Positions 35,652 through 47,527 of a stretch of DNA of 64,000 nucleotides are shown in pieces. Below the pieces are notes generated by a model that was not told where the DNA came from, made no database searches, and saw only the letters and a program-made list of their open reading frames with translations. The DNA is taken from NCBI GenBank assembly GCA_011634665.1, contig WAEK01000003.1, forward strand, positions 1,740,001-1,804,000, given 5' to 3'. Each line of letters opens with the position of its first letter. The stretch's first letter is position 1. The stretch is from Mortierella sp. BCC40632 (taxonomy: Eukaryota; Mortierellomycota; Mortierellomycetes; Mortierellales; Mortierellaceae). The position numbers and the translations under genes are program-made.

Positions 35652-36401
35652 GGCTCTCCAATTGGCATTTCAAATTCTCGTTGTAGACTTTTTGCCTCCT
35701 AGTCAACGCGATCTGTGGAAAAGGTCATCCCCCCCCCTCCTCGCCACCTGATGATTATTGTTCAGAGAACAACAACAACAGCTGCAACAGTAGTACTAGG
35801 GATGTCGAGAAGCATTACATGCAGATATCTGTACCACAATAGCCAAAAACTTATTTTTTTTTTTTTTCCCCCCCCTCTCCCCTATTCTTCTCTCCCGTTT
35901 GAAAAGGTAAAAAGAAGAAATGGTCATCAAACCTTGATCCTACTTTTGAAAATGCAAGAAGGCAAAAACAAGTGACCAGCTATGCGAGCTGCAAGTAGGT
36001 CATAGCAACACTAAACAACAACAAAAAGAGAAAGGATACCTCTCCCCATCCCTCTCGTCATTCTTTGCAGGTTCAACATGGAAGCACTAGGGGTTGATTT
36101 TTCTTCTTCTTTTTATTGCTGTGTCTGCGGTAGAAAAAGAAGGGAGGAAACTTGCTTGGTAGATTGTCAGGATGAGTGATGATGACAATGTTGTTGTTGT
36201 TGTTGCTGTTGTTGTTGTTGTAAATTGCATCGCCTCTCCTTCTCCTTCTTCTCCTAGCCACCGCCTTTTGCTGAATGAGGATGGTCAATTTACTCTACCC
36301 CAAACAACAACAATACATCCCTCATCACACGCTTCTTCTTGGAACCTTCTCCCTCTCCTTTCCCCTCTCCTTTCTCCCTTCATGCTTGTGACGATTGGTA
36401 A

Positions 36402-36404
<3 letters not shown>

Positions 36405-36469
<65 letters not shown>
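36405..36469. repeat. GA microsatellite, about 33 units
   Basis: This uninterrupted AG/GA repeat is the longest dinucleotide tract in the window, in intergenic sequence downstream of the arrestin-like gene. Confidence 0.95.
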
Positions 36470-36472
<3 letters not shown>

Positions 36473-37251
36473 AAGAAGAGGAAGGAGAAAGGGATTGAAA
36501 GACAGTGCTGCAGTCAATTCACATTTGACCAACCCGAAACCATTTTTATTTCATTATCATTTTTTTTGCTATCCAGTTCGATTTTTTTTTTTTGTTCATG
36601 GAACAAGGTATATTACAAAAAGAATAATAGCATTGGCAAGGAGTAGAGTCTCATATATATATTTTTCTCGTTGATATATTTTCAAATTGCTGTTAGGGGG
36701 TTTTTTTCTTTTTCTTTTTCTTTAAAAAAAAGGACTTTGGAGAAAGGCGGAAACTGGGCCCGCATTGAATAAAAGGTAGCCTCCTGGGATATACAAAATA
36801 GTTAAAAAAAAGGGGGGGGAGGGGGGGAAGGGATTGAAAAGGGTAAAGGGAGAAGGAGGAAGGGGGAGTTACTTTTTCTTTTTTTGTTGTTGTTGGACAC
36901 TATATACTCGATAGAAACAGAACGTGCCTGCAAATGGAATAAATTGGATCCACATCCGGGTAGATCCAGAACTACCATAATCCTGCGAGGCACGAATAAA
37001 GAAAAAAAAAATAAACGAACATAAAAAAAGTAAAAAAAAAATAAAGACGTGCGGGGTAAGAAGCCCCGAGGGGAAGGGGTATTCGCTCGTTCTTTTCTTT
37101 TCTTTTTTTTTTTTTTTTGTGTGTGTGAAGAAAGTGGAGGAGGAAGGGGGAAAGAGTGATGGGTATCGCTGCAAGAGATGTCGCCCGCAAGAAAGAAGAG
37201 AAAAGGATAAAAAAAAAAAAAGAGTCAACACCAAAAGGGAGAGACCTCTTC

Positions 37252-39631
37252 TTAACGTCGGTATTCGGGCAGCTGATCATCAAACAGCACCGGGAGTGGT
37301 CCAGCCTGGCGCACAAGTGCAAAATGTGGATCATGCGCATGGTAAGGATCCTCCTCACGACAGGTTCGCAATGCCATTGGGAACTGTGAAATGGTCGCAT
37401 GAAGAGTCGACACGGCAGGTGGAAGATATGCCTGGTAATCTGGCAACATGGGTGCAGGAGGAGGAAGAGTTGGTCTAGGTGCCACTATTTCGACTTGGGC
37501 TAAAAAAAAAAATAAAAAAGAAAAAAAAATAAAGAGAATAGAAAGTTGCAATCGATGTTAGAACAGATCTTGGAAACGTCCCTCCCTTTCTTCTCACAAC
37601 CCTTTTTCAATACATACTTTGGCTCTTGATCTCTTCAGCTTGACGATCCTTCTCCTTGCCTCCCTTGATTCGAATACATAGCGTCAATGTGTAGTTGATT
37701 TCAATGTACTTGGCCTTGGTCGTCGGAGTGAGGACCAAACCCGCAGCAGAATCCGCGGCCGGGATCTTGACATTTACAATCCTCTCCCAACTTCCAAACC
37801 TCAATGGCCAACCCTCATTTCCAAGACTGACGGCCATCACTTTCTTGACAACACGTTGGGTATCTGACATACCCTTGACACGAGTAATCAACTCTTGATC
37901 CAACTGGAAGTGAGCTCCCAGGATCACGGCCTGTTGACCTTCATAGACCGTTCCGGGCAAGAATGGGTGGAACTGAATCTTGATCGGAAGAGACTGTCCC
38001 AAAGTCAAGTAACGGGATGAAAGGGACCAGGAGAAGGGGATCGATTTTTTCTTGCTAAACTCATCGACCCACACAGGTTGGACCCGTGGTCCTTCGATCT
38101 CGGCCAGGTCCACGTTGGTGTTGAGGACATGGATCGACTGCGTGGTGGTCATGAGTGGAGTCGAAGGAAATGCAGGAGCAGATGTTGTTGAGGACGAGGA
38201 CGAAGGTGGGTTGACACTGCTCGGTGGGGGCGAGGGTGGCAGTGAGGCTGCAGGCGAAGGTGGAAGCGAAGTCGGGGGCGAGGGGAACATGGACGCAGTA
38301 ATCTGTCCAGTCGTGATCGGCGGGGGCAAGGGCGGACGCGATGACACCGACGACACCGAAGCGAGTGAAATCGAAGACATGAAATTAGTCGTCGACAACA
38401 AGGAGACAGATGGTCCGGTGTACTTGACTAGTCTAGCCTGGAAAATGTACCGCATCCCGCCCCGGGAGTGCTCACTCGATGAAGGCCAGAGAGGATCGAT
38501 GACAGTCTCGACCTCGCGGTGGTACCTGCCCTTGGGAATCATGCCAGGCCTGCGGTAACCATCAATGGGAAGCACCCAGCGATGCTTCTTGAAGACCTCG
38601 TCCGTGTTCAGGCGCGTGGTCTCTCCAGTAAAGGCCTCATTGGAGACTAGGAACGGGGGTGAGAGAAAGACAGAGCAGAGTCAGGATCGAGGGCTCAAAC
38701 GCATATAGAGGAGGAGGAGAAGAGGAACGGGAAGATTTTTTTTTTTTTTTTTCGTCCAGGGCGAATGGTTTGTATTGGGATGGGTAGAACAGAGACTAAA
38801 TAAAACGGTGAGGCACGCATAGGAGAAGGGGGCAAGGATGAGCAGAGACCGCCTGGGAGAGAAGGGTCAAATGGGAGCAATGAACAGTGAAAAATAGGGG
38901 ACCAAGAGAGAGAAATGGAGAGAGAGAGAGAGAGACGCGGTACCAATGCTCGTGGGACAAGAAAAATTGAACCAGGCGGATGTATTCGTCCCTCCCGTTT
39001 GAGTATGGATTGGGCGAATGTGGTTCGCTCCAGTAGTAGCTGGGTGAGAGGACAAAAAGGCACGGTCTGGTATTTTCATGTATATTTAGGCCAAACAAGC
39101 GAACCAGCGCACAGCAGGCACCTGGGAATTCGGGTTTGAAGTAAACACAGTGCCTCCAATGAGAGAAGAGGAGGTCCGAACAAAAACCACGAGAGTGCCA
39201 TACATTGGCAGGGTGGCACCAACATCCGAGCTGTCAAAAAAAATAATCCCCCTCTCCTCCTGTGAGGTCTGTCCCTTGCTGCCTCAAAGAGATAGGACCT
39301 TACCTGTCATGGTAGACGCGGCAATAGCCGTAAAGGTAATCTCAATCTCATCTCCAGGACAGTCGCTTGGAGTCTCAAAGACAACAGTCGCCTTGACGAT
39401 CGCAGGTGCCTCAGGGCTACCATAGAACAATGGTAGCTCCTTATGACCAATCTTGACAGACTGGTCCGAGTGCACATGGATCGTCAGAGACTTTTGTCGT
39501 TGGCGCTTCTTGTTGTTGCTGCTGCTGCTGCTGCCAATGCTACTGTTGCTGCTGCCACTGTCACTGCTGCTGTCATTTCCACCATGGTTGGATGATTTGG
39601 GCGCCTTGGATCGAAAGAGACTGATGGGCAT
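37252..39631 (-). CDS. Arrestin-like trafficking adaptor
   Basis: Three exons (39631-39304, 38646-37618, 37499-37252) join in frame to 534 residues. The arrestin N domain begins after a Ser/Asn-rich start. It shows VKIGHKELPLFYGSPEAPA and VVFETPSDCPGDEIEITF, typical of fungal arrestin-related proteins. The C domain follows in exon 2 (LGQSLPIKIQFHPFLPGTVY). Between them lies a Pro/Ser-rich loop (about 190-245) rich in PPS repeats. The last exon ends in QLPEYRR, an L-P-x-Y motif of the type bound by WW domains of the Rsp5/Nedd4 ubiquitin ligase. Such adaptors direct ubiquitination and endocytosis of plasma-membrane transporters. The first intron is 657 bases and GA-rich. The cargo cannot be predicted. 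Confidence 0.85.
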
Positions 39632-42593
39632 GGCGAATGGAGGAGCAAGGGAGAGTGGGTGAGCTCAGGGTCGAAGGAAGGTACAGTGGGGCGCTGTCCT
39701 GTTGGGACGACAAGGTCGATGATGTCGGTGGTCAATGCCTGAGGAACGTTTGTTGCGGCTGTATGTGAGAGAGATTGTGTGAGAAAGAGAGTGAGAGACA
39801 GGGTCCACGCGGAGGAGCAAAGGTATAGGGACGGAGAGCAAAGGTGAAAGAATAGAAATGAAGTGGTGGAAAAGGAAAAAGAGAAGGGAAAGAAAAAAAA
39901 AAGCGAGGATTGCAAAGTCAGAAGCGGTGGAAACAAGGTAAGGATGCTAATGCCGCGGCGATGGGAAAGGACTCGAGGACATTAGCGAGCAAGGTGTGGG
40001 GACGCGGAAAGAGGAAAGGAAGAGGAAAAGAGCAAAAGAGAGCAGGTCGCGGCGATATATATCGGTCCTGAGACGCACCTACCCTGCCGCAAGACAATAG
40101 GCACAGGGACAACTGGACAGAGGCAGGCCGTTGGGTGACGGTGTCACTCTCCCTGGCCTGAAAAGGGTGGCTCTGGTTGTGTTATTCAGTCGTTGCCGTA
40201 GTCTAGTGCTAGTGTTGTCTGAACCAAGCATTACATGCCTCTCTCTCTCTCTCTGTCTGTCTGTTTGGTGAGCCCAGACCAGTCTCCTCTCTACCGCCTC
40301 TCTATTACCATGAGCTAATGTTGTTTGCTCTGCATCTCTCCCTCTCTCTCTCTCATTTCTCACTTTTTCGTCTCACTTTTACATTCTCTCTTTTGTGCCT
40401 GTCCGTTAGGTTGGGGTTAGGAAGAAGGGCCAATGACTCCTTTGCGAGGCGAAAGATGCAAAAACAAACACAATCAAATACCCTGACCCATGGTCATGGA
40501 ATGCCGCCTATAAGAATGATAGAGTTGAGGGTCGATAGTAGTCTGTACCATGGCCACGACACCACTGTTGACTGCCGTCCTTATTGCGGCATCGATGCGC
40601 CGTGAAGAGGCATTGAGTGGAGGGGTGGATGCATGCGCGTGCAGGTCGAAAAGCCCCGATGTTGATTCCCTCTCTTTTTTCTTCTTCTTCTTCTTGTCTC
40701 CCAGGCGAAGAGAAGAAGAAGAAAAAAAGACGTTGAACCATGGACAAGGCCTTTGCTCAGATCATCATCGCTTTCCCTTCCCTTTTTTTCCCTCGCGAGT
40801 ATTTTGCAGTCTGTGCGTTTCACAGAGTGAGCATGGGTAGAAATTCACCGACCACCACTGACCATGATCTCTCTCTGGGCCGAGAGTGCGCGGCATAGTG
40901 GCTCTCCTCTTTCCTAGGATGCCTTTCCTTTCCTTTTTTTTTTCACCGGCCCTTCCCTCCTTGCGTATGCGGACCCGTACCCGCGCCCGGAGATATATCA
41001 AAACATGCAAGCCCGAGAGCATCCAAATAGCGCACCTAGAAACATCATTGGCTTCTCTTTGCCTACCAAAGCCCTCATTCTTTTTTTTTTACAAACAGTG
41101 GTCGAGTTCCGTTAGTAGTGCGAAGAGAGACAGAGAGAGAGAGCACCGGTTGCCCATCGCTCCAATAGATGCCTCTATTGATGACCCTAAAAGACCTACT
41201 TACCACCAGCTCTCACTTTTGGTCATTCTCGCTCTTTTTTTTTTTTTTTTCTTTTTTTTCAGCGAGTCGCTCTTGTTCGTCTGTCTCTTCTCTCTCTTTT
41301 CCTTTCAGGATTGACCAGAGTATAAATAAATATGACAAAGAAGGATGGGAATGAACCTCCATTCCATTCCAACTCCCAAAACTCCATAACGGAGGACACG
41401 ACATGGGTACCCAATCATCCTTTTTGGCATAAGGAATGTCCTGTCTTGTCTTCATTAGGGTCCTCTGCATTCCCGATTGGCACCCTGAAACTCTATTGGA
41501 TCCCTCCTCCCCCTCCCCCTCTCACTTTCTTCCCTCCTTCATCGATCCAGGCACAAGATGAGAGGCCCTTTTTTGGGGGGGAATGCTGGCAGCCTCTTGG
41601 CCTCCCTTTCTCTCTCAAAATTTAGCATGACTCCAGGAGAAGGATCATCGCTCATATTCGCTGGCGTACACTTCGTGAGCTTGACAAAAAAACAAAAATG
41701 AACATTCGCTCGGCACAGGTCTCTATTTTTTTTTTTACTCGCTAATAGGTACCATTTCACTGTTTTTTTTTTGGAGTCTTTGCGTGCATTATTAACAGTG
41801 GCTCAGTTGAGAAGAAAAGAGGGGGGAGAGGAGGAAGAGGAAAGGAAGTTGCATTAATGCAAGCGTTGGGAGGAGAAAGAGAGAGAGGAGAGAGAGAGAG
41901 AGAGAGAGAGAAAAGTCAAAACAGTTACTCTCCTCTCCTATAGGACCCATCTTTACGGTACATGGTTCATATTGTTCGTTCGGGTTTTGCTGACCAACTT
42001 TTTTGTTTGTCCTACCATCACCGCCTCCCCTCTCTCTCTTTCTCTCCTCCTCCTCCTCCTCCTCCTCCTCCTCCCTCCTCAATGTTGAAAAGAGTAAAAA
42101 GGTGAGAAAAAAAAAAAAAGAAGCTCGATCTACTCGGACAATATGCAAAGTCGGGGTATTACCGGACGAAAAAAAAAAAAAAAAACACCAACAAGAGGAG
42201 TATGTTGGGCGCGAAGGAGAGGAAACGGCACGTTCAACGCGCGCGCGTTTGTGTATGTGTGTGCGTGCGCCTGTTTGTACCAGTCCTAACGGTCCAAGAG
42301 TTAAGGTTTTCATGCTGCTGACCAAGGGCCTTTGTCCCCCCCCCCTCTTCCTCCTCCCCCTTCCTTCCTCTCACCCCTTCTTGCGATAAGCAAAAAAAAA
42401 CAAACAGTATAGACGTGAAAAGAAAAAAAAAAAAAAAAAAAACTAGGAGAAAGAGGCGGTGAAAAAGTATGGACCAAGAAAGAGGGGTTGCATCTTGGAA
42501 TTTGAACCAAAAGGTCAACAATTGAAAGTAGCGGGTCCTGCTTGTCCGCCCGTTTGCTCTTTGTACGAGTTGTTGATTGTGAGCAGCCTTTTT

Positions 42594-42641
<48 letters not shown>

Positions 42642-43047
42642 GTTTATATCTCCGTAGTGGGCAATTATTACATGTTGATCTGACAGCCCATGTTTGCATG
42701 GAGCATCACAACACTCTTCGCAATTGATTCAGTCTTTGCCGAAAGGATAGTAGGTATTGTCTAGGTCGCTGGTCGTTCTGGAGGTAGAAAAGAGGAGAGG
42801 CTGAGGACCCAGGACTGTGGCCAAGACACCAATCTCAACATCACTTTGCGGCGCTTCACTCAATGTTCCGGAAATTAGACCAAAAAAAAAAAAAAAAAAA
42901 AAGTCTCGTTAGAGATGGGTAGGAGGTGGTGGTCATACCTCCTTGATGACACGTTCGATCGACTTGGGATGCGTATTTGTATATTTGTATATATGTGTGT
43001 ATGAGTGTGTGAGAGTGAGTATGTGAGTGTTGGTGTGGGTGTATTTA
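39632..43047. other. 3.4-kb intergenic region, no gene recognised
   Basis: The arrestin-gene promoter side (39632-40100) contains CTG/GCT-like codons only in the gene itself; a GATATATATC element at about 40053-40062 is the most TATA-like sequence. The rest holds TC and GA repeats (40236, 40340, 41896, 42597-42637), T and A runs (41238, 42104, 42170, 42425), and a CTC/TCC triplet repeat at 42043-42075. The longest frames are low complexity. The 3' flank of RPC82 near 42960-43040 has TGTG/GAGTGT repeats. Confidence 0.5.
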
Positions 43048-45240
43048 CTAAAAATCTCTGAATGTCATGACCATCTCTGCAAGTCTCAACTCTTGAATCT
43101 CGAGCTGTTCTAATATTCCATTCAGCTTATTAATCTCAGCCTTTTCCGCCGCATTCAACAACGCATCGTTCGCCTTCACATCCGTCCGCTCACACTTTTC
43201 CAAAAGAACAGACCGCCGAGTACGCTCAACAAACCGACGCTGCCTCAGGTTGGCCATTGCATGATAGAGATTCTCGCTCAACGAGTCTGCAGCCCGAGGT
43301 AATACAACCTCCCACAAGTAAAAAGTCCTGGATGGGGTACGGTCGTTTGTCTTTGGGACTTCTTGCAAGTTCAGCACTCCAAAAGTACAAAGCGTCGTCA
43401 ACTTTTCACGTACATCCTTGACAGGCATCATGGAAAACTTGGAGATTTGCTTTTCTTCAAGCTTGCCCTTGTCAAGGAGCATGTTGATAATCCGGACATA
43501 GGGCAAGCCGTACCGCGTCGCAACAATGTCCTGGATAAGATTCTTTTTCAAGATCTTGTTGGCCAACTCGAGTTGAATAGAGTATTGACCACTGCGTCCT
43601 GCATCCTTCTTCAAGATCTTCATCAGGTCGTCTTCAAGAATCTGCATATACTTCTCAAGACATTCGCTCGCTTTAGGCTTGGCGCTGTTGAAACCCAAGT
43701 CGGCAACATCAAACTCGAGTGTGTCTACCAAGTTGATGTCGGCTGGAAGAGTGTTGAACAAAAGCATGGTATTAACGGGTGTCGACAGACCCTCTTTGCA
43801 ATTGATCATTTTCTCCTCGGCAATGCTCAGAATAGCCTCCATGATCTTTCTGGCAGTTGGATTTAGACGAGTCTCGTAAAGACCAGCGATTTGCTAGTTT
43901 GGTAATGGATAAACAAAAAGGGGTGGGAGATATTATTAGAGATATGCCAAAATACGGCACACGTTGGAGGACAGAATATCACTCATTGACCGGGGCGGGA
44001 CGTAAAGAAAGAGTTACCATGTTGCGCCACCGAATAATGAATCTGTCAAAGTTAACCTTGAAGAATACATCTCGTTCGACTTCTTCAATAATTTGAAAGT
44101 CACCATCTGTCAACTTGCGACGCTTATCGGTGCCATAATCATCCATGCCATCCGAGACTGTATCCAGTGTACGTTTCTAATAAAGAATTGGACCAGAGAG
44201 GGTATCAGACGCTGACCCAGCAAGAGTGACTCTTACGAGGTCCTTTAAGAGAGGACAAAATTTCCAAAAGAAAAAGAATGAAAGAAAGAAAGAAAGAAAG
44301 AAAAGATAATTACCAGGCCAACAATGGTGTTTCTGTTCAACTCCTGTCCCTTTTGCGCTACAATGTTTCGGCGGATGGTGGCCATTTCAGCGGCTGTCGG
44401 TGGCAATGTCATTTTGTCCGTCTCTTTCTTTTCCTCGGCCATCTCGCGATCAATTGGAGCCAACGAGTCCGAGGGTCTGACTGCAATAAGACATTTTTCC
44501 TTGACCATCCTGGTAAAGACCTTTTGGATTAATTGAGCGCCTAGATCAAGTCATTCATGGAATTGGTTACGTTGTTGGTCTTTGCTCTTTGGAAATCCCT
44601 CTCCCTCTCCCTTTCTTTCTTTCTTTCTTTTTCAAGCATCAACTCATGACAAGAGAGTAATAGGCCATTCTTACGGGCTGTTCGGCCACCGGATGCTGGC
44701 TTCGCAGAGTTGTCGCCAATCAAGTCCGTAACTCTTTGCTTTCCATGAACGAGGACGCTTAAAATCACTTCTTCTCCTTCGCGATCGAACCATAGCTTTG
44801 AGTATTGGAGCACCTTGGGAATCAATGCTCGATGCAACGTCTCCTTTTTGTCCATCTCATAATAGGTCACCACCCTGTTTCTTTCCTCTGACTCTGCATA
44901 GTAGGCGATATTGTGTTGGATCAGAACCAAAAGTGACTCTCGGACTTGACGCGGCTTGAGCTCTGTGAACTTTGTAATCAAAGGGACGGGCATGCGCCCC
45001 TTTCTGATGAGAACATTGGCGACTTTCTATGATGATGCAAATGGAACACCATGGGAGGAGAAAGGAAAAGAGAGAGGAATATCCATTTAATAAAGAGAAG
45101 AGACCCTTTTCTTTTTCTACAGGTTGCTCGAGTGTGCCTCGGACATTGTCGACTCCTCTGTGAATTGACCGCCTTTTTGGGTTTTACCTCGACAATGGGG
45201 CCAAAATGCTCCTTTATGATTAGGCGACACAGGCGATTCT
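43048..45240 (-). CDS. RPC82: RNA polymerase III subunit RPC82 (POLR3C)
   Basis: Five exons were found (45240-45188, 45026-44675, 44540-44314, 44176-44018, 43893-43048), joining in frame to about 545 residues. The product is part of the RPC82-RPC34-RPC31 subcomplex that helps RNA polymerase III open promoters of tRNA and 5S genes. It starts with NRLCRLIIKEHFGPIVE, the first winged-helix of the family. Then come LKPRQVRESLLVLIQHNIAY (second recognition helix), DRFIIRWRN and a C-terminal winged helix plus coiled coil (PSRTFYLWEV, ending VMTFRDF). The first exon found begins with two bases of a split codon after the acceptor CTACTAG, so a small upstream exon carrying ATG is missing from my model. 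Exons on both sides carry clean GT-AG signals. The gene is divergent from casein kinase 2. Confidence 0.9.
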
Positions 45241-46356
45241 CTAGTAGAAAATGGGCCAAAATGGTTAGCCAGAGCTAGAGCTCACAGCTTGAAGCTTTTC
45301 TTTTTTTCTTTTTCTTTAAAAAAAAAACTCTTGGGTAAAAGACTCAAGGCCTGGGGCTCTAACCATGGGTGCTCATTTGCGATCGTTATGTTGCTTGGGA
45401 GAAAGAGGTCAAGCCTAGAACCGAGCACAAGGCTTGCCTCTCAAAAAAAAAATGTTTACTTGGTTTGGGCTTAACAACTCAGCCACCTCAGAGCCTCGAC
45501 CATGCTTGGCGAAGAAGGCTGGACCAGACCCATTCAGTCATGGAGACCTCTCTGCTCTTGACCCTTGAAGGGGGTCATTGCAAGCATAGATACGGAATGA
45601 AGATACAAAGGGGTGCGCGGCAAAGGCTCTAGCCGGTTACCATGGGCGCTTCAGAGTTCTCATCTATCCAAATACACTGGCTAGAATGGTACATGAGAGA
45701 GAAGGAGAAGACTATCTAGTCCTAGCTGATCTCTGTCTCCTTGTCAGTTGCAACAGAGTGGCACCTCTGAGCAAGCCGTGATTTGGTGAAGCCATGCTTG
45801 TGGAAGAAGAGGGATGGGCATGGTGGATCACATGGGCGGTCGTGGCAAAGGAGCAAGAGAGAGAGTGTGTGTGCGGCGTCGTTATTTCCGGACGAGTGGT
45901 GGTGAATGGACTCTATTTCCATGCGCAGAGTTTTTTTTTTTCTTCTTCTCTTGCTCTCTCACTTCAGCTGCTGGCTGGTGGGTTTGAGGAGGTCGGTAAA
46001 CACAAGTCGATTACCTTTTGGTCTCTCCATTCTCTCTACCTACCTTTCTGCTCTTCCTTTTTTTTTTTTTTTTCTCTCTCTCTCTCTCTTCCTCTCCTGT
46101 CGTCCTTCCATTTTTCCCCTTTTTTGTGCTCGACTCCTGCTGTCGTTCTCTCAGCCGCTCTCTTTCTCTCTCTTTCCTTTTCTCTCTTCTCCCCCCTTCA
46201 CCCCCGCTCGTCATCCTTTGACCTTTTTTTGCGAGCCTGACGACACTCTCCATCTTTTCTTTTTTCTCTCTCTCTCTCTCTTTCTTTCATCTTCCTTTTA
46301 TTATTTTTTTTCCCTTCTTCATTGGACCGCTCTTGTGGATATATTGAGGGACTGAA
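45241..46356. promoter_or_regulatory. Shared upstream region of RPC82 and casein kinase 2
   Basis: About 1.1 kb separate the first recognised RPC82 exon from the casein kinase start. The missing RPC82 first exon should lie here. TC-rich blocks at 46070-46095 and 46267-46283 precede the kinase start. On the minus strand 45500-45400 resembles a broken tRNA-like sequence: a box reading GTGGCTGAGTTGTTAAGC, then an internal T run and GGTTCTAGGC. It cannot fold as a tRNA. Confidence 0.45.
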
Positions 46357-47486
46357 ATGCCGACAGGAAGCATCGCTCGAGTATACGCGCACGTCAACGA
46401 GTCGCACCAAAAGGAGTACTGGGACTACGACAATCTCCAGGTTCAATGGGGGTAAGGCTTGCCCCGTTCACATACACTCTCACACACACACTTCAGTCTT
46501 CCCTCTCCTTCCCGTGATGCAGGACCGAATCAATGCAAAAAAAAAAAAAAAAAAAAAATAAGAGCCATTTTAGGGAACAAGGTCAATCCAATTGAGATGA
46601 GTCCTTGTTGTGATATGGCTCTTTGGGTCATCTACTTTTCATCCTTGGCTTCAGTGCTCTCGATCCGTCGATAGTCGACGAATCTCGGATACTGGATGGG
46701 CTTTTCTAGTCGAAAGAGAGACGAAGATATTATTGTTGTTATTTTTCTTTCTTTCTTTCTGCTTTCTCTGTCTGATTCCCTCCCAAGACTCGGACAATTG
46801 GATGACAATGTGGGTGGCTGGGCATGATGAGGTGGCAACCCTCTTTCGTCGGGGATTCGTCTTCTCTCTCTCTCTATCTCTCTTCTCTATCTCTCCTCTC
46901 TCTCTTTCTTTCTCTCTCTCTCTCTCTCTTTCTGGCTGCGCTCTATCTTCTCCCTAATCCCCAGGATTGGTTGGCACGAGCTCGAGCTCGAGCGCGAGAA
47001 AGCTACAGCACATGGATCGGCTCACTTCGCCTTGACCCTTTCCACGAGCAACACCCTGTTTCTTCAGGAGCCTTTTTTTTTTTTTTTTTTTTTCTTCAGA
47101 AGAAAGAAGGGAAAAAAAAAAAAAATAACGAGGCAACTGACCCTATCTATTTTGTACTCCTTCATCCTCATTGGTGTATTTCTTCTCACATACCCTTCTC
47201 TTCTTCCTTGTCCTCTTTTGTATATTTTTTAATTAGGGTCCAGGACAACTATGAAGTTGTGCGCAAGGTTGGGCGAGGCAAATACTCGGAGGTGTTTGAA
47301 GGATTCAACACTGTCACAAACGAAAAGTGCTGCATCAAGGTCCTCAAGCCTGTCAAGAAAAAGAAGATCAAGCGTGAGATCAAGATCCTTCAGAACTTGG
47401 CCGGAGGTCCTAACGTCATTACTCTCTTTGATGTTGTCCGTGATCCACAGGTACACCCTACATTGACTTGCTCGAGTTTCTTTTTG

Positions 47487-47527
<41 letters not shown>

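Larger units (their letters stand above)
30052..37251. other. Gene-poor 7.2-kb intergenic region
   Basis: No intact gene can be supported. The left part (30052-31060) is the GA-rich promoter side of the DUF726 gene, with repeats near 30467, 30775-30830 and a GACA/GACAGA cluster at 30874-30925. Further right are TC and GA microsatellites, T38 at 32934-32971, A-runs near 33595 and 33911, a G run at 34693 and several short coding-like open patches on both strands. Examples are 32601-32780 (+), 33145-33330 (+), 35160-35230 (+) and 31600-32240 (-). They have fair codon use but cannot be joined into one protein. The region looks like accumulated debris of old genes or mobile elements. Confidence 0.5.
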
